Below, piece by piece: positions 27,452 to 34,819 of a stretch of DNA of 64,000 nucleotides; within the stretch, counting starts at the first letter, position 1, and every line of letters begins with the position of its first letter. The DNA comes from Anseongella ginsenosidimutans (GTDB taxonomy: Bacteria > Bacteroidota > Bacteroidia > Sphingobacteriales > Sphingobacteriaceae). Below the pieces are notes generated by a model. It worked only from the letters and a program-made list of their open reading frames with translations. It searched no databases and was not told where the DNA came from. The translations under genes were made by a program, and so were the position numbers. The DNA is taken from NCBI RefSeq assembly GCF_008033235.1, contig NZ_CP042432.1:4030001-4094000 (forward strand), read 5' to 3'.

Positions 27452-28147
27452 TCAAACATGCAGCCCGCATTCCTTACGGGAGGCGTGTTCCCACCACCAG
27501 CGGCCCGCGCGGAAATCTTCTCCTTCCAGGACGGCCCGTGTGCAGGGCTGGCAGCCGATGCTGGGGAAGCCCTTATCGTGAAGCGGGTTATAGGGAATGT
27601 TGAAGCGCCTTACGTATTCTTTTACCTCTTCCAATGTCCAGCTGAAAAGCGGATGGTATTTAACCAGTTCATGGCCGGCGTCCCATTCGGGATTTTCCAT
27701 GGTGGTCCGGTTGGCGGATTGTTCGCCGCGGATACCAGTGATCCAGCATTGCTGGCCTTTCAGGGCACGGTTGAGGGGCTCAACCTTACGGATAGCGCAG
27801 CATTCTTTGCGGTTCTCTATGGACTCATAGAAGCTGTAGGGTCCTTTTTCGGTCATTAGCTTCTCCACGTCCGCCGCCTGGGGCGAATACACCTCTATGG
27901 GTTTCTTGTACCTGTCAATGGTACGGTTCCATACATGATAGGTTTCATTGAACATGCGGCCTGTATCCAGGGTAAATACCCGGATGGGAAGATCGTTTTT
28001 AAAGATCATGTGCGTGATCACCTGGTCTTCCCAGCCGAAGCTGGTAGAGAATACTATTTTGCCCGGAAATTCTTCCGCAAAAGCGCCTAAGGCTTCCTCG
28101 GCGGAAAGGCCTTCTATCTTTTTCTTCAATCCTGATAAATCCATCAT
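27452..28147 (-). CDS. cysH: adenylyl-sulfate (APS) reductase, CysH family
   Basis: A 231-residue PAPS/APS reductase: SFGWEDQVITHM near residue 35, then two Cys pairs (ENRKECCAIRKVEPL and GCQPCTRAV) that mark the [4Fe-4S] APS reductase subgroup, and the C-terminal catalytic ECGLHV. It reduces APS to sulfite with thioredoxin. The gene is the last of the sulfite-reductase/siroheme/MetZ run, 81 bases after the fusion gene; that gap holds a palindrome and a shared motif, so it may also have its own promoter. Confidence 0.9.
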   Translation of the reverse strand: MMDLSGLKKKIEGLSAEEALGAFAEEFPGKIVFSTSFGWEDQVITHMIFKNDLPIRVFTLDTGRMFNETYHVWNRTIDRYKKPIEVYSPQAADVEKLMTEKGPYSFYESIENRKECCAIRKVEPLNRALKGQQCWITGIRGEQSANRTTMENPEWDAGHELVKYHPLFSWTLEEVKEYVRRFNIPYNPLHDKGFPSIGCQPCTRAVLEGEDFRAGRWWWEHASRKECGLHV

Positions 28148-28160
28148 ATAAGAATGATAT

Positions 28161-28202
28161 TTTCTATAGAAATAGTAGATTATTTACCGTGACTACCACT
28201 TC
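28161..28202. promoter_or_regulatory. cysH upstream palindrome and shared 11-base motif
   Basis: TTTCTATAGAAA (28161-28172) is a perfect 12-base palindrome starting 14 bases from the cysH start. On the plus strand ACTACCACTTC (28192-28202) is identical to an 11-base motif just upstream of the sulfite-reductase leader promoter (33166-33176, minus-strand reading), with matching flanks TAT and CAT. Possible binding sites for a common regulator, for example the Rrf2 protein at 33221; this is inference. Confidence 0.4.
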
Positions 28203-28228
28203 TATTTTTTCTGTTTTTACCTTGTTCA

Positions 28229-30055
28229 CTATTTAACTCCCTGAGCCTGTATTGAAGACTTTTCCAGGGCGCCGGTTAAGTCGGCGATAATATCTTCCAC
28301 GTCTTCCAAGCCTACGGATATACGGATGGAGCCCTCCTCAATAGCAATAGCAACTCTTTCCTCCGGCGTTAATTTTGAATGCGTGGTGGAGGCCGGATGC
28401 GTTGCAATTGTCCGCGTATCGCCGAGGTTGGAGGTAAGCAGGGTCATTTCCAGCGAGTCTAAAAAACGCCGGGCCCGCTGGTAACCGCCTTTGATGACGA
28501 ACGTAATAATTCCGCCGCCATGCTTCATTTGCTTTTTCGCAAGCTCATATTGCGGATGCGAAGGCAGGAAGGGATAGCGTACGCTTTCTACTTCGGGGTG
28601 GGCTTCCAGGATCTCCGCGATCCTGAGGGCGCTGCTGCAATGCCGGTCCATCCGCACGCCCAGGGTTTCCAGGCTTTTGGAAACCGTCCAGGCATTGAAA
28701 GCGGACATGGCAGGGCCCGTATGCCGGATAAAGAACATCAGCTGATCGATCAGATCCTGCCGGCCTACCAGGATGCCCCCCAGCACTCGGCCCTGGCCGT
28801 CCATATATTTAGTAGCCGAATGACTTACAATATCAGCGCCGTAGTGTATGGGTTTCTGGAGGTAGGGAGTGGCAAAGCAGTTATCCACGTTCAGGATAAG
28901 GCCGTGCTTTTTTGCCAGCTTTCCTACCCATTCCAAATCTATCAGTTCCAGGCCAGGATTGGAAGGCGTCTCCAGGAAGATCATCTTCGTGTTTTCCCGG
29001 ATGGCTTTTTCCCAGTCTTCCGGACGGGAGGCATCTACGTAGGTATGGGTGATGCCCCAACGGGGGAAAAGGCGGGTAAACAGCTGGTGGGTGGAACCGA
29101 AAATGGAACGGCAGGAAACCACATGGTCGCCGGCGCTTAACAGGCCGGCAATAGAAGCAAATACCGCGGCCATTCCGGAAGCGAAAGCAAGCCCGGCTTC
29201 GGCCCCTTCCAGGGCGCGTATCTTTTCAATGAATTCGCTGGTATTCGGGTTGGAATACCGGGAATAAATATTCCCCTGCTCCTCTTCGGCAAACAGGGCG
29301 CGGCCTTGTTCCGCATTATCAAAAATAAAGCTGGAGGTAAGGTATAGCGGAACGGAATGTTCCCGGTTGTCCGACCGTTCAGCCTGGATCCGTACAAGTT
29401 TTGATTGGTCTTTCATTGCTTCTCGCTGGATATTACGGCTGCGAATATAATCTTCCTTCTTTTCATTTGCCAACACCGCCGTGATCTCATTCAGCTTTTC
29501 CACCTTATGGGCAAAATCTCCGTTAAGGCCCTTTCGGATAACTTCCAGGTTATCCAGGGATTCGTTGATATTCTCCGGAATGGACTGGTTTAAAAATTCC
29601 TTTACTCTTTTCGCCACCGTCGGCGATTTTCCATTGGTGGAAATAGCCAGCTTCAGGTTCCCCTTTTGCACGATGGAAGAAAGATAAAAATCGCAAAGGT
29701 CCGGAGTATCGGCTACATTGGCAAGGATGTTCCTGGCAGCGGCCATCTTCCTGATCTCCAGGTTCAGTTCCCTGCTGGAGGTAGCGATGATCACGAGGTC
29801 TTGTCCCTCCAGGTCAGTGGCTTCAAATCCCTTTTCAAGCAAGAGTACCCCGGAATGAGCAGCAGCAAGCGTCCTGACGCCCTCGCTTATTTCCTTTGCC
29901 ACCAGGGTAACCGCCGCGGCAGGGCTGTTTCCCAGTAATGCGGAAAGCTTTTCCAGGCCCACCTTTCCCCCGCCGACGACCAGTGTTTTAAGCTGCTCCA
30001 GCTTTAGAAAAACGGGAAATAACCGGTTACGGCCTGTACCTGCTGCTTCCGCCAT
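28229..30055 (-). CDS. fusion of siroheme synthase (precorrin-2 dehydrogenase) and O-succinylhomoserine sulfhydrylase-like PLP enzyme
   Basis: One 608-codon frame joins two enzymes. Residues about 10-200 are a CysG-N/Met8-like precorrin-2 dehydrogenase (TLVVGGGKVGLEKLSALL; ISTNGKSPTVAKRVKEFL). Residues 214-608 are a Cys/Met-metabolism PLP enzyme of the MetZ type (VPLYLTSSFIFDNAEQGRAL; PLP Lys in HSATKYMDGQGRV; SNLGDTRTIATHPASTTHS). Met-214 (ATG at 29416) looks like the native MetZ start, with MKDQSKLVRIQ typical of stand-alone enzymes. A single extra base in the purine-rich linker would end domain one at TAA 29433-29435, so the fusion could reflect the same kind of one-base loss seen elsewhere here. 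Either way both enzymes fit the sulfur-assimilation operon. Confidence 0.75.
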   Translation of the reverse strand: MAEAAGTGRNRLFPVFLKLEQLKTLVVGGGKVGLEKLSALLGNSPAAAVTLVAKEISEGVRTLAAAHSGVLLLEKGFEATDLEGQDLVIIATSSRELNLEIRKMAAARNILANVADTPDLCDFYLSSIVQKGNLKLAISTNGKSPTVAKRVKEFLNQSIPENINESLDNLEVIRKGLNGDFAHKVEKLNEITAVLANEKKEDYIRSRNIQREAMKDQSKLVRIQAERSDNREHSVPLYLTSSFIFDNAEQGRALFAEEEQGNIYSRYSNPNTSEFIEKIRALEGAEAGLAFASGMAAVFASIAGLLSAGDHVVSCRSIFGSTHQLFTRLFPRWGITHTYVDASRPEDWEKAIRENTKMIFLETPSNPGLELIDLEWVGKLAKKHGLILNVDNCFATPYLQKPIHYGADIVSHSATKYMDGQGRVLGGILVGRQDLIDQLMFFIRHTGPAMSAFNAWTVSKSLETLGVRMDRHCSSALRIAEILEAHPEVESVRYPFLPSHPQYELAKKQMKHGGGIITFVIKGGYQRARRFLDSLEMTLLTSNLGDTRTIATHPASTTHSKLTPEERVAIAIEEGSIRISVGLEDVEDIIADLTGALEKSSIQAQGVK

Positions 30056-30061
30056 GTCCTG

Positions 30062-30838
30062 TTATAAATTGTTAATATAATCGTAGAACTCCCTGATCTT
30101 GTGAAACTCGGGATGTTCCGCCACGACTTCGCCGATAACGATCACAGCTGGATTACCTACCTGCTTTTCGGCAACGACTTCCCGGATGGTTTCAATGATG
30201 CCAATCGCGGTTTTCCGGTCGGGCAAGCTTCCGTTCTGGATGACAGCTACCGGCCAGTCCTTTTTCCCGGCATTCTTATACACCTCTATGATCTCGTCCA
30301 GTTTTTTGGTTCCCATCAGGATAATAACGGTGGCATCGGACCGGGCGGCCCGGGCTATATCAGCGGAAAGTTCCCCCTTGGTATTCGTGCCTGTGATCAC
30401 CCAGAAGCTTTCGCTGACGCCCCTGCTCGTGAGGGGAATCTTTTCCAGTTCCGGCACCGCAATACTGCTGGAAATTCCCGGAATGACGGCGGTTTCAATA
30501 TTATAGGATTCGGCATGATAAATTTCTTCATACCCGCGTCCGAATACAAAGGGATCGCCGCCTTTTAAGCGTACCACGTGCCCGTAATGGAAGGCAAAAT
30601 CCACGATGAGATCGTTTATCTGCCGCTGGGAATACGCATGGTTGCCGGCACGCTTGCCCACAAACACCTTTTTGGCGCCTGCAGGGGCAAACCGCAGCAG
30701 TTCTTCACTGATCAGTGCGTCATATAGTACCACATCCGCCGTAGCCAGTGTACGTATCCCCTTTAAGGTGATCAGTTCCGGATCCCCGGGGCCTGCTCCT
30801 ACGAGGGTTAGCTTTGGATGTTTAATTGTCCCGTTCAT
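30062..30838 (-). CDS. cobA: uroporphyrinogen-III C-methyltransferase (SUMT)
   Basis: About 258 residues from the ATG at 30838, one base after the sulfite-reductase stop; an in-frame start 54 bases upstream would overlap that gene. Motifs: LVGAGPGDPELITLKGI, GKRAGNHAYSQ, VRLKGGDPFVFGRG and IPLTSRGVS. It makes precorrin-2 from uroporphyrinogen III, which the next gene product oxidises on the way to siroheme, the cofactor of the sulfite reductase encoded upstream. Confidence 0.9.
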   Translation of the reverse strand: MNGTIKHPKLTLVGAGPGDPELITLKGIRTLATADVVLYDALISEELLRFAPAGAKKVFVGKRAGNHAYSQRQINDLIVDFAFHYGHVVRLKGGDPFVFGRGYEEIYHAESYNIETAVIPGISSSIAVPELEKIPLTSRGVSESFWVITGTNTKGELSADIARAARSDATVIILMGTKKLDEIIEVYKNAGKKDWPVAVIQNGSLPDRKTAIGIIETIREVVAEKQVGNPAVIVIGEVVAEHPEFHKIREFYDYINNL

Positions 30839-30839
30839 T

Positions 30840-32957
30840 TTAGCTATTCGTTTCAGCCAGTTCGCGGTTTTGCTCCCGGAAAGCAATGGCATTCCTGAGA
30901 AAATCGGCCGCTCCTGCTATATATTCTACGGCAAAACCTTCGCCGGGTTCATTTTTATTGATCCTGGTCACATGTTCCCGGAAGCCTTCAGGGAAAGTGA
31001 ACTTTCCGGCTGCCACATACCGGCTGTCAAATTCGTTCATTATCTTGATCTGGGTGCTGGGGTTCACGCCCTCGTCCAGTAAGAGTGCTTTTGCGGTATT
31101 GATATACAAGCCATAGCCATGATAAATAGCGTCGGCGTATCTGCCGGCCTCGAAATTTTCCTTCGCCAGCTCCAGCTTTTCTTCCGAATCAGCTAAAAGC
31201 GTAGCCACCAGGTCTATCACCACGCTGGCACACTCCCCTACGCCTATGGCGGTGGCGAACTGTTCGTCCTGTCCCCAGTCGATGAATTCATCCGGCCGAA
31301 GGGTGCTTGTATCGGCCAGGGGTTTCAGCAACTCGTAGAAATATTCCTTGCTGCGACGGTCATAATAATCATTGAAGTATTCCCCATCCTGGCTATTAGC
31401 CTCGTAATCGCGAAGCACCAGCCTTAATACATCCGGCCCCCTTTTACTGGGTACCTTGATCACTTTCTCAGCGGTGCGGCCTACCCCGTCGCCAACGATG
31501 CCTCCGCCCAGTAAGACCTGGAGGGCCGGGTACACCTTACCGGCGGCCTTCGCGGAACTTCCATGGAAACCGATGCTTGCAATACCGTGCTGGCCGCAGG
31601 AATTCATACAGCCGCTGATCTTTATCTTTATGTCGTTATTGTAAATAAGTTCGGGGAATTCATTGGTTATCACCCTTTCAAATACCCTGGTCACGTTCAT
31701 GCTGTCGGAGATGCCCAGGTTACAGGTATCGGTTCCCGGACAGGTAGTCACGTCCGCCACGCTTTCAAAGCCGGGTTCGGCCAGTTCAAGCTTGTCCAGT
31801 TCGGAAAAGAGATAAGGCAATGCTTCGGGCCGCGCGAATTTCAGGATAAGACCCTGGGTGGCAGCCACCCGGATATCGTCCGCTACATAGTCGCGCACGG
31901 CGCTTACCAGCTTGCGGGCAGTGCCTGTGCTGATATCGCCCGTCTGCACTTTTATCGATACTTTATAAAAGCCCTTCTGCTTTTGCTCGCTCACATTGGT
32001 CTTTAACCAGGCCTGGTATTTTTGCTCGTTCTCTATCTTTACTTCCGGTACAGGCCTTTCCGCCGGCGGCTGGGTTTCCGGTAAAATATGCCGGTTAATA
32101 GGATAGCTCTTCGATTTATTGGCCACCCGCTCTTCTTCCACCATCCTGACCACTTCTTCCAGCCCCAGGTTAGCGATCAGGTATTTCATGCGGGCTTTAT
32201 TCCGGTTATTCCTTTCGCCGTAGCGTTCAAAAACGCGGATCACCGACTCAATATAGGGGATCACCTGGTCTTCAGGAAGGAATTCATGGACCAGCTTGGA
32301 GGTCATCGGCTGCGCTCCCAGGCCGCCGCCGATCACCACTTTGAAACCGCGCACTTCCGTGCCGTTTTCCTGGCGAAGTTTCGGGATCAGGCCCACGTCG
32401 TGAATGAAGCTCCAGGCCGTATCGGATTCCGCGGAAGAAAAAGCAACTTTGAATTTCCGGCCCATGTCCTGGCAAATGGGATTACGCAGGAAATAACGGA
32501 AAGTTTCGTATGCGTAGGGCGAAACGTCAAAAGGCTCATCGGGATCAATGCCGGCAATGGGAGAGGCGGTTACGTTCCTTACCGTATTCCCGCAGGCTTC
32601 CCGGATGGTCACCTCGTCCTTGTCCAGCTGCGCCCATAGTTCGGGTGTACGGTCCAGGCTTACAAAATGGATCTGGATATCCTGCCGGGTGGTCAGGTGA
32701 AGATTGCCGGTTGCGTATTCATCAGAGACATCGGCAATGGCAAGCAGCTTTTTAAAGGTCAGGAATCCAAAAGGTATCTTGATCCTGACCATTTGTACTC
32801 CCTTCTGCCGCTGCCCGTAAATTCCCCGGGCCAGCCGTAAGCTGCGGAATTTTGTTTCCGGAATAGCTCCTTCATGGAAGCGCCTGATCTTCTTTTCCAG
32901 CTCAATGATCTCTCGTTCTACCACAGGGTTTTCCAGTTCAGTCCTGAAACTTTGCAT
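30840..32957 (-). CDS. ferredoxin-type sulfite/nitrite reductase with C-terminal HEPN-like domain
   Basis: A 705-residue protein. Residues 1-560 are the two-repeat siroheme/[4Fe-4S] reductase with ligands in TTCPGTDTCNLGISDS and KISGCMNSCGQHG. Residues about 590-705 are an extra helical domain (LAKENFEAGRYADAIYHGYG, then LYINTAKALLLDEGV) of the HEPN type found fused to this enzyme in Bacteroidota. The operon (siroheme genes, cysH) argues for sulfite as substrate. Translation starts at 32957, 20 bases after the leader terminator, so expression depends on readthrough of it. Confidence 0.88.
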   Translation of the reverse strand: MQSFRTELENPVVEREIIELEKKIRRFHEGAIPETKFRSLRLARGIYGQRQKGVQMVRIKIPFGFLTFKKLLAIADVSDEYATGNLHLTTRQDIQIHFVSLDRTPELWAQLDKDEVTIREACGNTVRNVTASPIAGIDPDEPFDVSPYAYETFRYFLRNPICQDMGRKFKVAFSSAESDTAWSFIHDVGLIPKLRQENGTEVRGFKVVIGGGLGAQPMTSKLVHEFLPEDQVIPYIESVIRVFERYGERNNRNKARMKYLIANLGLEEVVRMVEEERVANKSKSYPINRHILPETQPPAERPVPEVKIENEQKYQAWLKTNVSEQKQKGFYKVSIKVQTGDISTGTARKLVSAVRDYVADDIRVAATQGLILKFARPEALPYLFSELDKLELAEPGFESVADVTTCPGTDTCNLGISDSMNVTRVFERVITNEFPELIYNNDIKIKISGCMNSCGQHGIASIGFHGSSAKAAGKVYPALQVLLGGGIVGDGVGRTAEKVIKVPSKRGPDVLRLVLRDYEANSQDGEYFNDYYDRRSKEYFYELLKPLADTSTLRPDEFIDWGQDEQFATAIGVGECASVVIDLVATLLADSEEKLELAKENFEAGRYADAIYHGYGLYINTAKALLLDEGVNPSTQIKIMNEFDSRYVAAGKFTFPEGFREHVTRINKNEPGEGFAVEYIAGAADFLRNAIAFREQNRELAETNS

Positions 32958-32977
32958 AATACCTTCTTGTTTTGATT

Positions 32978-33015
32978 AAAAAAAAGGCCCTTTCAACTTC
33001 GGTGGAAAGGGCCTT
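32978..33015 (-). terminator. leader terminator (attenuator) before the sulfite-reductase operon
   Basis: On the minus strand AAGGCCCTTTC (33015-33005) and GAAAGGGCCTT (32994-32984) form a perfect 11-base stem around a 10-base loop, followed by eight T (32985-32978, partly inside the stem end). This is a strong intrinsic terminator placed between a short leader frame and the first operon gene, 20 bases before its ATG, the layout of an attenuator rather than of an end-of-operon signal. Confidence 0.8.
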
Positions 33016-33034
33016 GACATTTCTTGTATATGAT

Positions 33035-33124
33035 TTACGATATAGTCATTCTCTTCCGCCGCTTCACGAATTCCTTCATACAACAATTACACATCCCGAA
33101 AGTGTTAAAAGAATGGATCATCAT
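33035..33124 (-). CDS. Cys-rich leader peptide of the sulfite-reductase operon
   Basis: A 29-residue frame from ATG 33124 (second ATG at 33121) to TAA 33035-33037: it begins MMIHSFNTFG, continues MCNCCMKEF and ends KRRKRMTIS. Cys codons are numbers 12, 14 and 15, flanked by Met 11 and 16. A TAnnTTTG promoter element ends 18 bases before the ATG, and the intrinsic terminator starts 19 bases after the stop. Three Cys in 29 residues directly ahead of a cysteine-biosynthetic operon is the hallmark of ribosome-mediated attenuation. Translation and function are inference; no homologue search could be done. Confidence 0.65.
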   Translation of the reverse strand: MMIHSFNTFGMCNCCMKEFVKRRKRMTIS

Positions 33125-33142
33125 TTCTTTTTTTGTAAAGTG

Positions 33143-33176
33143 CAAATATATATATAATCTCTATGGAAGTGGTAGT
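33143..33176 (-). promoter_or_regulatory. promoter and candidate operator of the sulfite-reductase leader
   Basis: Minus-strand TATATTTG (33150-33143) fits the Bacteroidota -7 element TAnnTTTG; transcription would start near 33135, about 11 bases before the leader ATG. The -33 region (about 33172) is occupied by ACTACCACTTC (33176-33166), the 11-base motif shared with the cysH upstream region, instead of a clear TTTG. A factor bound there would overlap RNA polymerase. Confidence 0.5.
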
Positions 33177-33177
33177 G

Positions 33178-33204
33178 TTTCCGCCTATTTTTTTTCGGCG
33201 GAAA
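33178..33204. repeat. 8-base inverted repeat between Rrf2 gene and leader
   Basis: TTTCCGCC (33178-33185) and GGCGGAAA (33197-33204) enclose an 11-base loop with a run of eight T. Lying 17 bases after the Rrf2 stop, it may form a 3' hairpin of that transcript; on the minus strand no U-run follows the stem, so it is not a clear terminator. Confidence 0.4.
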
Positions 33205-33220
33205 TATTTTGTTTTGATAA

Positions 33221-33669
33221 TCAAGGGGTTAATTTCAAACTGCTGCTGAGTTCCTTTTCCCTGCTAACGATATCAGCAATGCTTGTTTCGGTAAGGATCT
33301 GCAGGGCTGCATCCCTTACGTCAATGAATACATTCCGGATACCACAGGTAACCTCGTCTTTGCATTCATCGCAGCGTTCGTAAAAATTCAGGCTCACACA
33401 GGGAAGAAGGGCTATGGGCCCGTCGGTAACGCGCAGTATTTGCACGAGCTTGACTTCCGCGGGGTCTTTAGCCATGTAATAGCCGCCCCCGCACCTTTCT
33501 TACTATGCAATACTCCCGCGTTACGGAGTTCAAGCAGGATCAGTTCAAGAAATTTTTTAGGGATTTTTTCCTCCTCTGCCAGCCTTGAGATCAATACGGG
33601 CACTCCCTTTTCACTTTTCGCCAATGCCACCAGCGCCTTTATAGCGTATTTTGTCTTTTTTGATAACAT
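33221..33669 (-). CDS. Rrf2-family regulator with Cys cluster (one-base frame break)
   Basis: Starts MLSKKTKYAIKALVALAKSE with a winged-helix N-terminus. The frame breaks at five C (33486-33490); adding one G on the coding strand restores SKKGAGGGYYMAKDP, the conserved Rrf2 wing, and runs to 33221, about 149 residues. The C-terminal half has four Cys (LPCVSLNFYERCDECKDEVT, then CGIRN), suggesting an Fe-S cluster or thiol sensor as in IscR/NsrR/CymR relatives. Position directly upstream of the sulfite-reductase leader makes it the likely regulator of sulfur assimilation here. Confidence 0.8.
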
Positions 33670-33783
33670 ATTTATCCCTCTAAAATAGGAATTTCTTTTT
33701 AATCCTCTGGTATTTTAAAATGAATGCCTATTTTTGCGTCCCTTACAAAACAGATCCTGCCGGAAGTTGTTTTGTGATATTAT

Positions 33784-33857
33784 TGCCCGATAGTATAATG
33801 GTAGTACGTCAGATTCTGGTTCTGATTGTCTAGGTTCGAATCCTGGTCGGGCAACCA
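33784..33857 (+). tRNA. tRNA-Gln (CTG anticodon)
   Basis: Acceptor arms TGCCCGA and TCGGGCA pair fully; anticodon stem TCAGA/TCTGA encloses loop TTCTGGT, so the anticodon is CTG (reads CAG). T-arm CTAGG TTCGAAT CCTGG is present, with discriminator A at 33854 and encoded CCA at 33855-33857. The D-arm (AGTATAATGGTAGTACG) is typical. Confidence 0.92.
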
Positions 33858-33910
33858 TTACCCTCCTCTCCTCTACCGGCCTCCGGGTTCCCGGCTTAGC
33901 GGCAAGCATT

Positions 33911-33956
33911 GCTGTTGCGGGCGCTACGCTAAGTGTTGCGGGCGTCAAGTGTTGCG
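33911..33956. repeat. short direct repeats TGTTGCG downstream of tRNA-Gln
   Basis: GCTGTTGCGGGCG (33911), AAGTGTTGCGGGCG (33931) and AAGTGTTGCGATCAC (33947) are tandem variants of one unit at 16-20 base spacing. A related GAGTGTTGCG and GTGCGATCAC occur near 37890-37920 beside the FMN-reductase gene. Function unknown. Confidence 0.35.
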
Positions 33957-33961
33957 ATCAC

Positions 33962-34725
33962 CTAAAAACGGAAGCCCAGGCATATTCCGGCACGGAGATC
34001 GATGAATGTACCGCTGATGTCCGCCCTTGTGCCATTATCATCCACTTCCACATCCGTTTTCATTCTTCGAAAGTCAAGGTCTTCCAGTTCCCTTCTCACC
34101 GCCTCCTGCTCTTCGGGGCTTAAGCTTATCTTACCCCTTAGTTTCCCGCCCGCCGGCCCGGCTGCTATGCCCACTAACCACCAATCCAGGTAAAGTTTCT
34201 CACCGAGCTTCCACTGGACCCCGGTAAGAACACCTGCGGTAATCTTATTCAGTTTCCCGCTTACTGGTATAGTCTTCCTTACCTCCTCCCCTTCCGGCCC
34301 TGTTAGTTGATATTCGTATTCGGGTAAATTTCCCTGGTAATGCGCAAAACGAATATACGGACCAAGGTAAAATCCCCGCGGGGCGCCAAGCTTGCCAGGG
34401 TAATAACGTCCCTCTGCCGTTACGGCCACATTACTAAGCTTGGCATTTTTCCATTCCTCGTAAACTTCCTCTCCGCCGATAAAAACTTAAGATCTTCAAG
34501 CAGGGGAACCGGGCCTTCCGGCATAAAACGGAAACCGCCTGCAAGCGTAAACCTGTCATCGATCCTGCGTTCATACTGAAACGAAAAATTCCGTAACACC
34601 GGTGAAGCCAGGTTCATCTTTACGATGTTTCGCCCGCTGCCGTCCGCGGAAGCAGAAACGTCCTGTGCAGCAGGCCGCCCGGACCAGCTGCAAAGAAAGA
34701 TCAGCAGGATAAAATATTTTTTCAT
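33962..34725 (-). CDS. DUF3575-like outer-membrane beta-barrel protein (one-base frame break)
   Basis: Starts at ATG 34725 with a signal peptide (MKKYFILLIFLCSWSGRPAA, cleavage after AQ). After KMNLASPVLRNFSFQYERRI the frame breaks at five A (34481-34485); one added T on the coding strand gives LEDLKFFIGGEEVYEEWKNA and rejoins VAVTAEGRYYPGKLGAPRGF to the terminal FRF at 33962, about 254 residues. The GAPRGFYLGPYIRF segment and C-terminal Phe are typical of small outer-membrane barrels of the DUF3575 kind. Ligand or role unknown. Confidence 0.7.
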
Positions 34726-34819
34726 CAGAATGATAATATAGTGATAATTCGTCTTTCCCTGGTAAAGACGACCCTTTTTTGTATTTTTGAAACAATCCTT
34801 ATTCCTTAAAAGATAATCT

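Noticed and set aside
33178-33204. The TTTCCGCC/GGCGGAAA hairpin as the Rrf2 terminator
   Set aside because: On the minus strand the T-run is in the loop complement and no U-tract follows the stem, so it is recorded only as an inverted repeat.
32958-33220. A SAM, cobalamin or other metabolite riboswitch upstream of the sulfite-reductase operon
   Set aside because: The leader is short, has no conserved riboswitch core that I can recognise, and is explained better by a Cys-rich leader peptide plus terminator.
34750-34780. CGTCTTT/AAAGACG hairpin followed by T-run as a terminator
   Set aside because: It sits in the divergent promoter gap upstream of both the antiporter and the barrel gene, where no transcript needs ending on the plus strand; it may be a leader hairpin but the stem is only seven bases.
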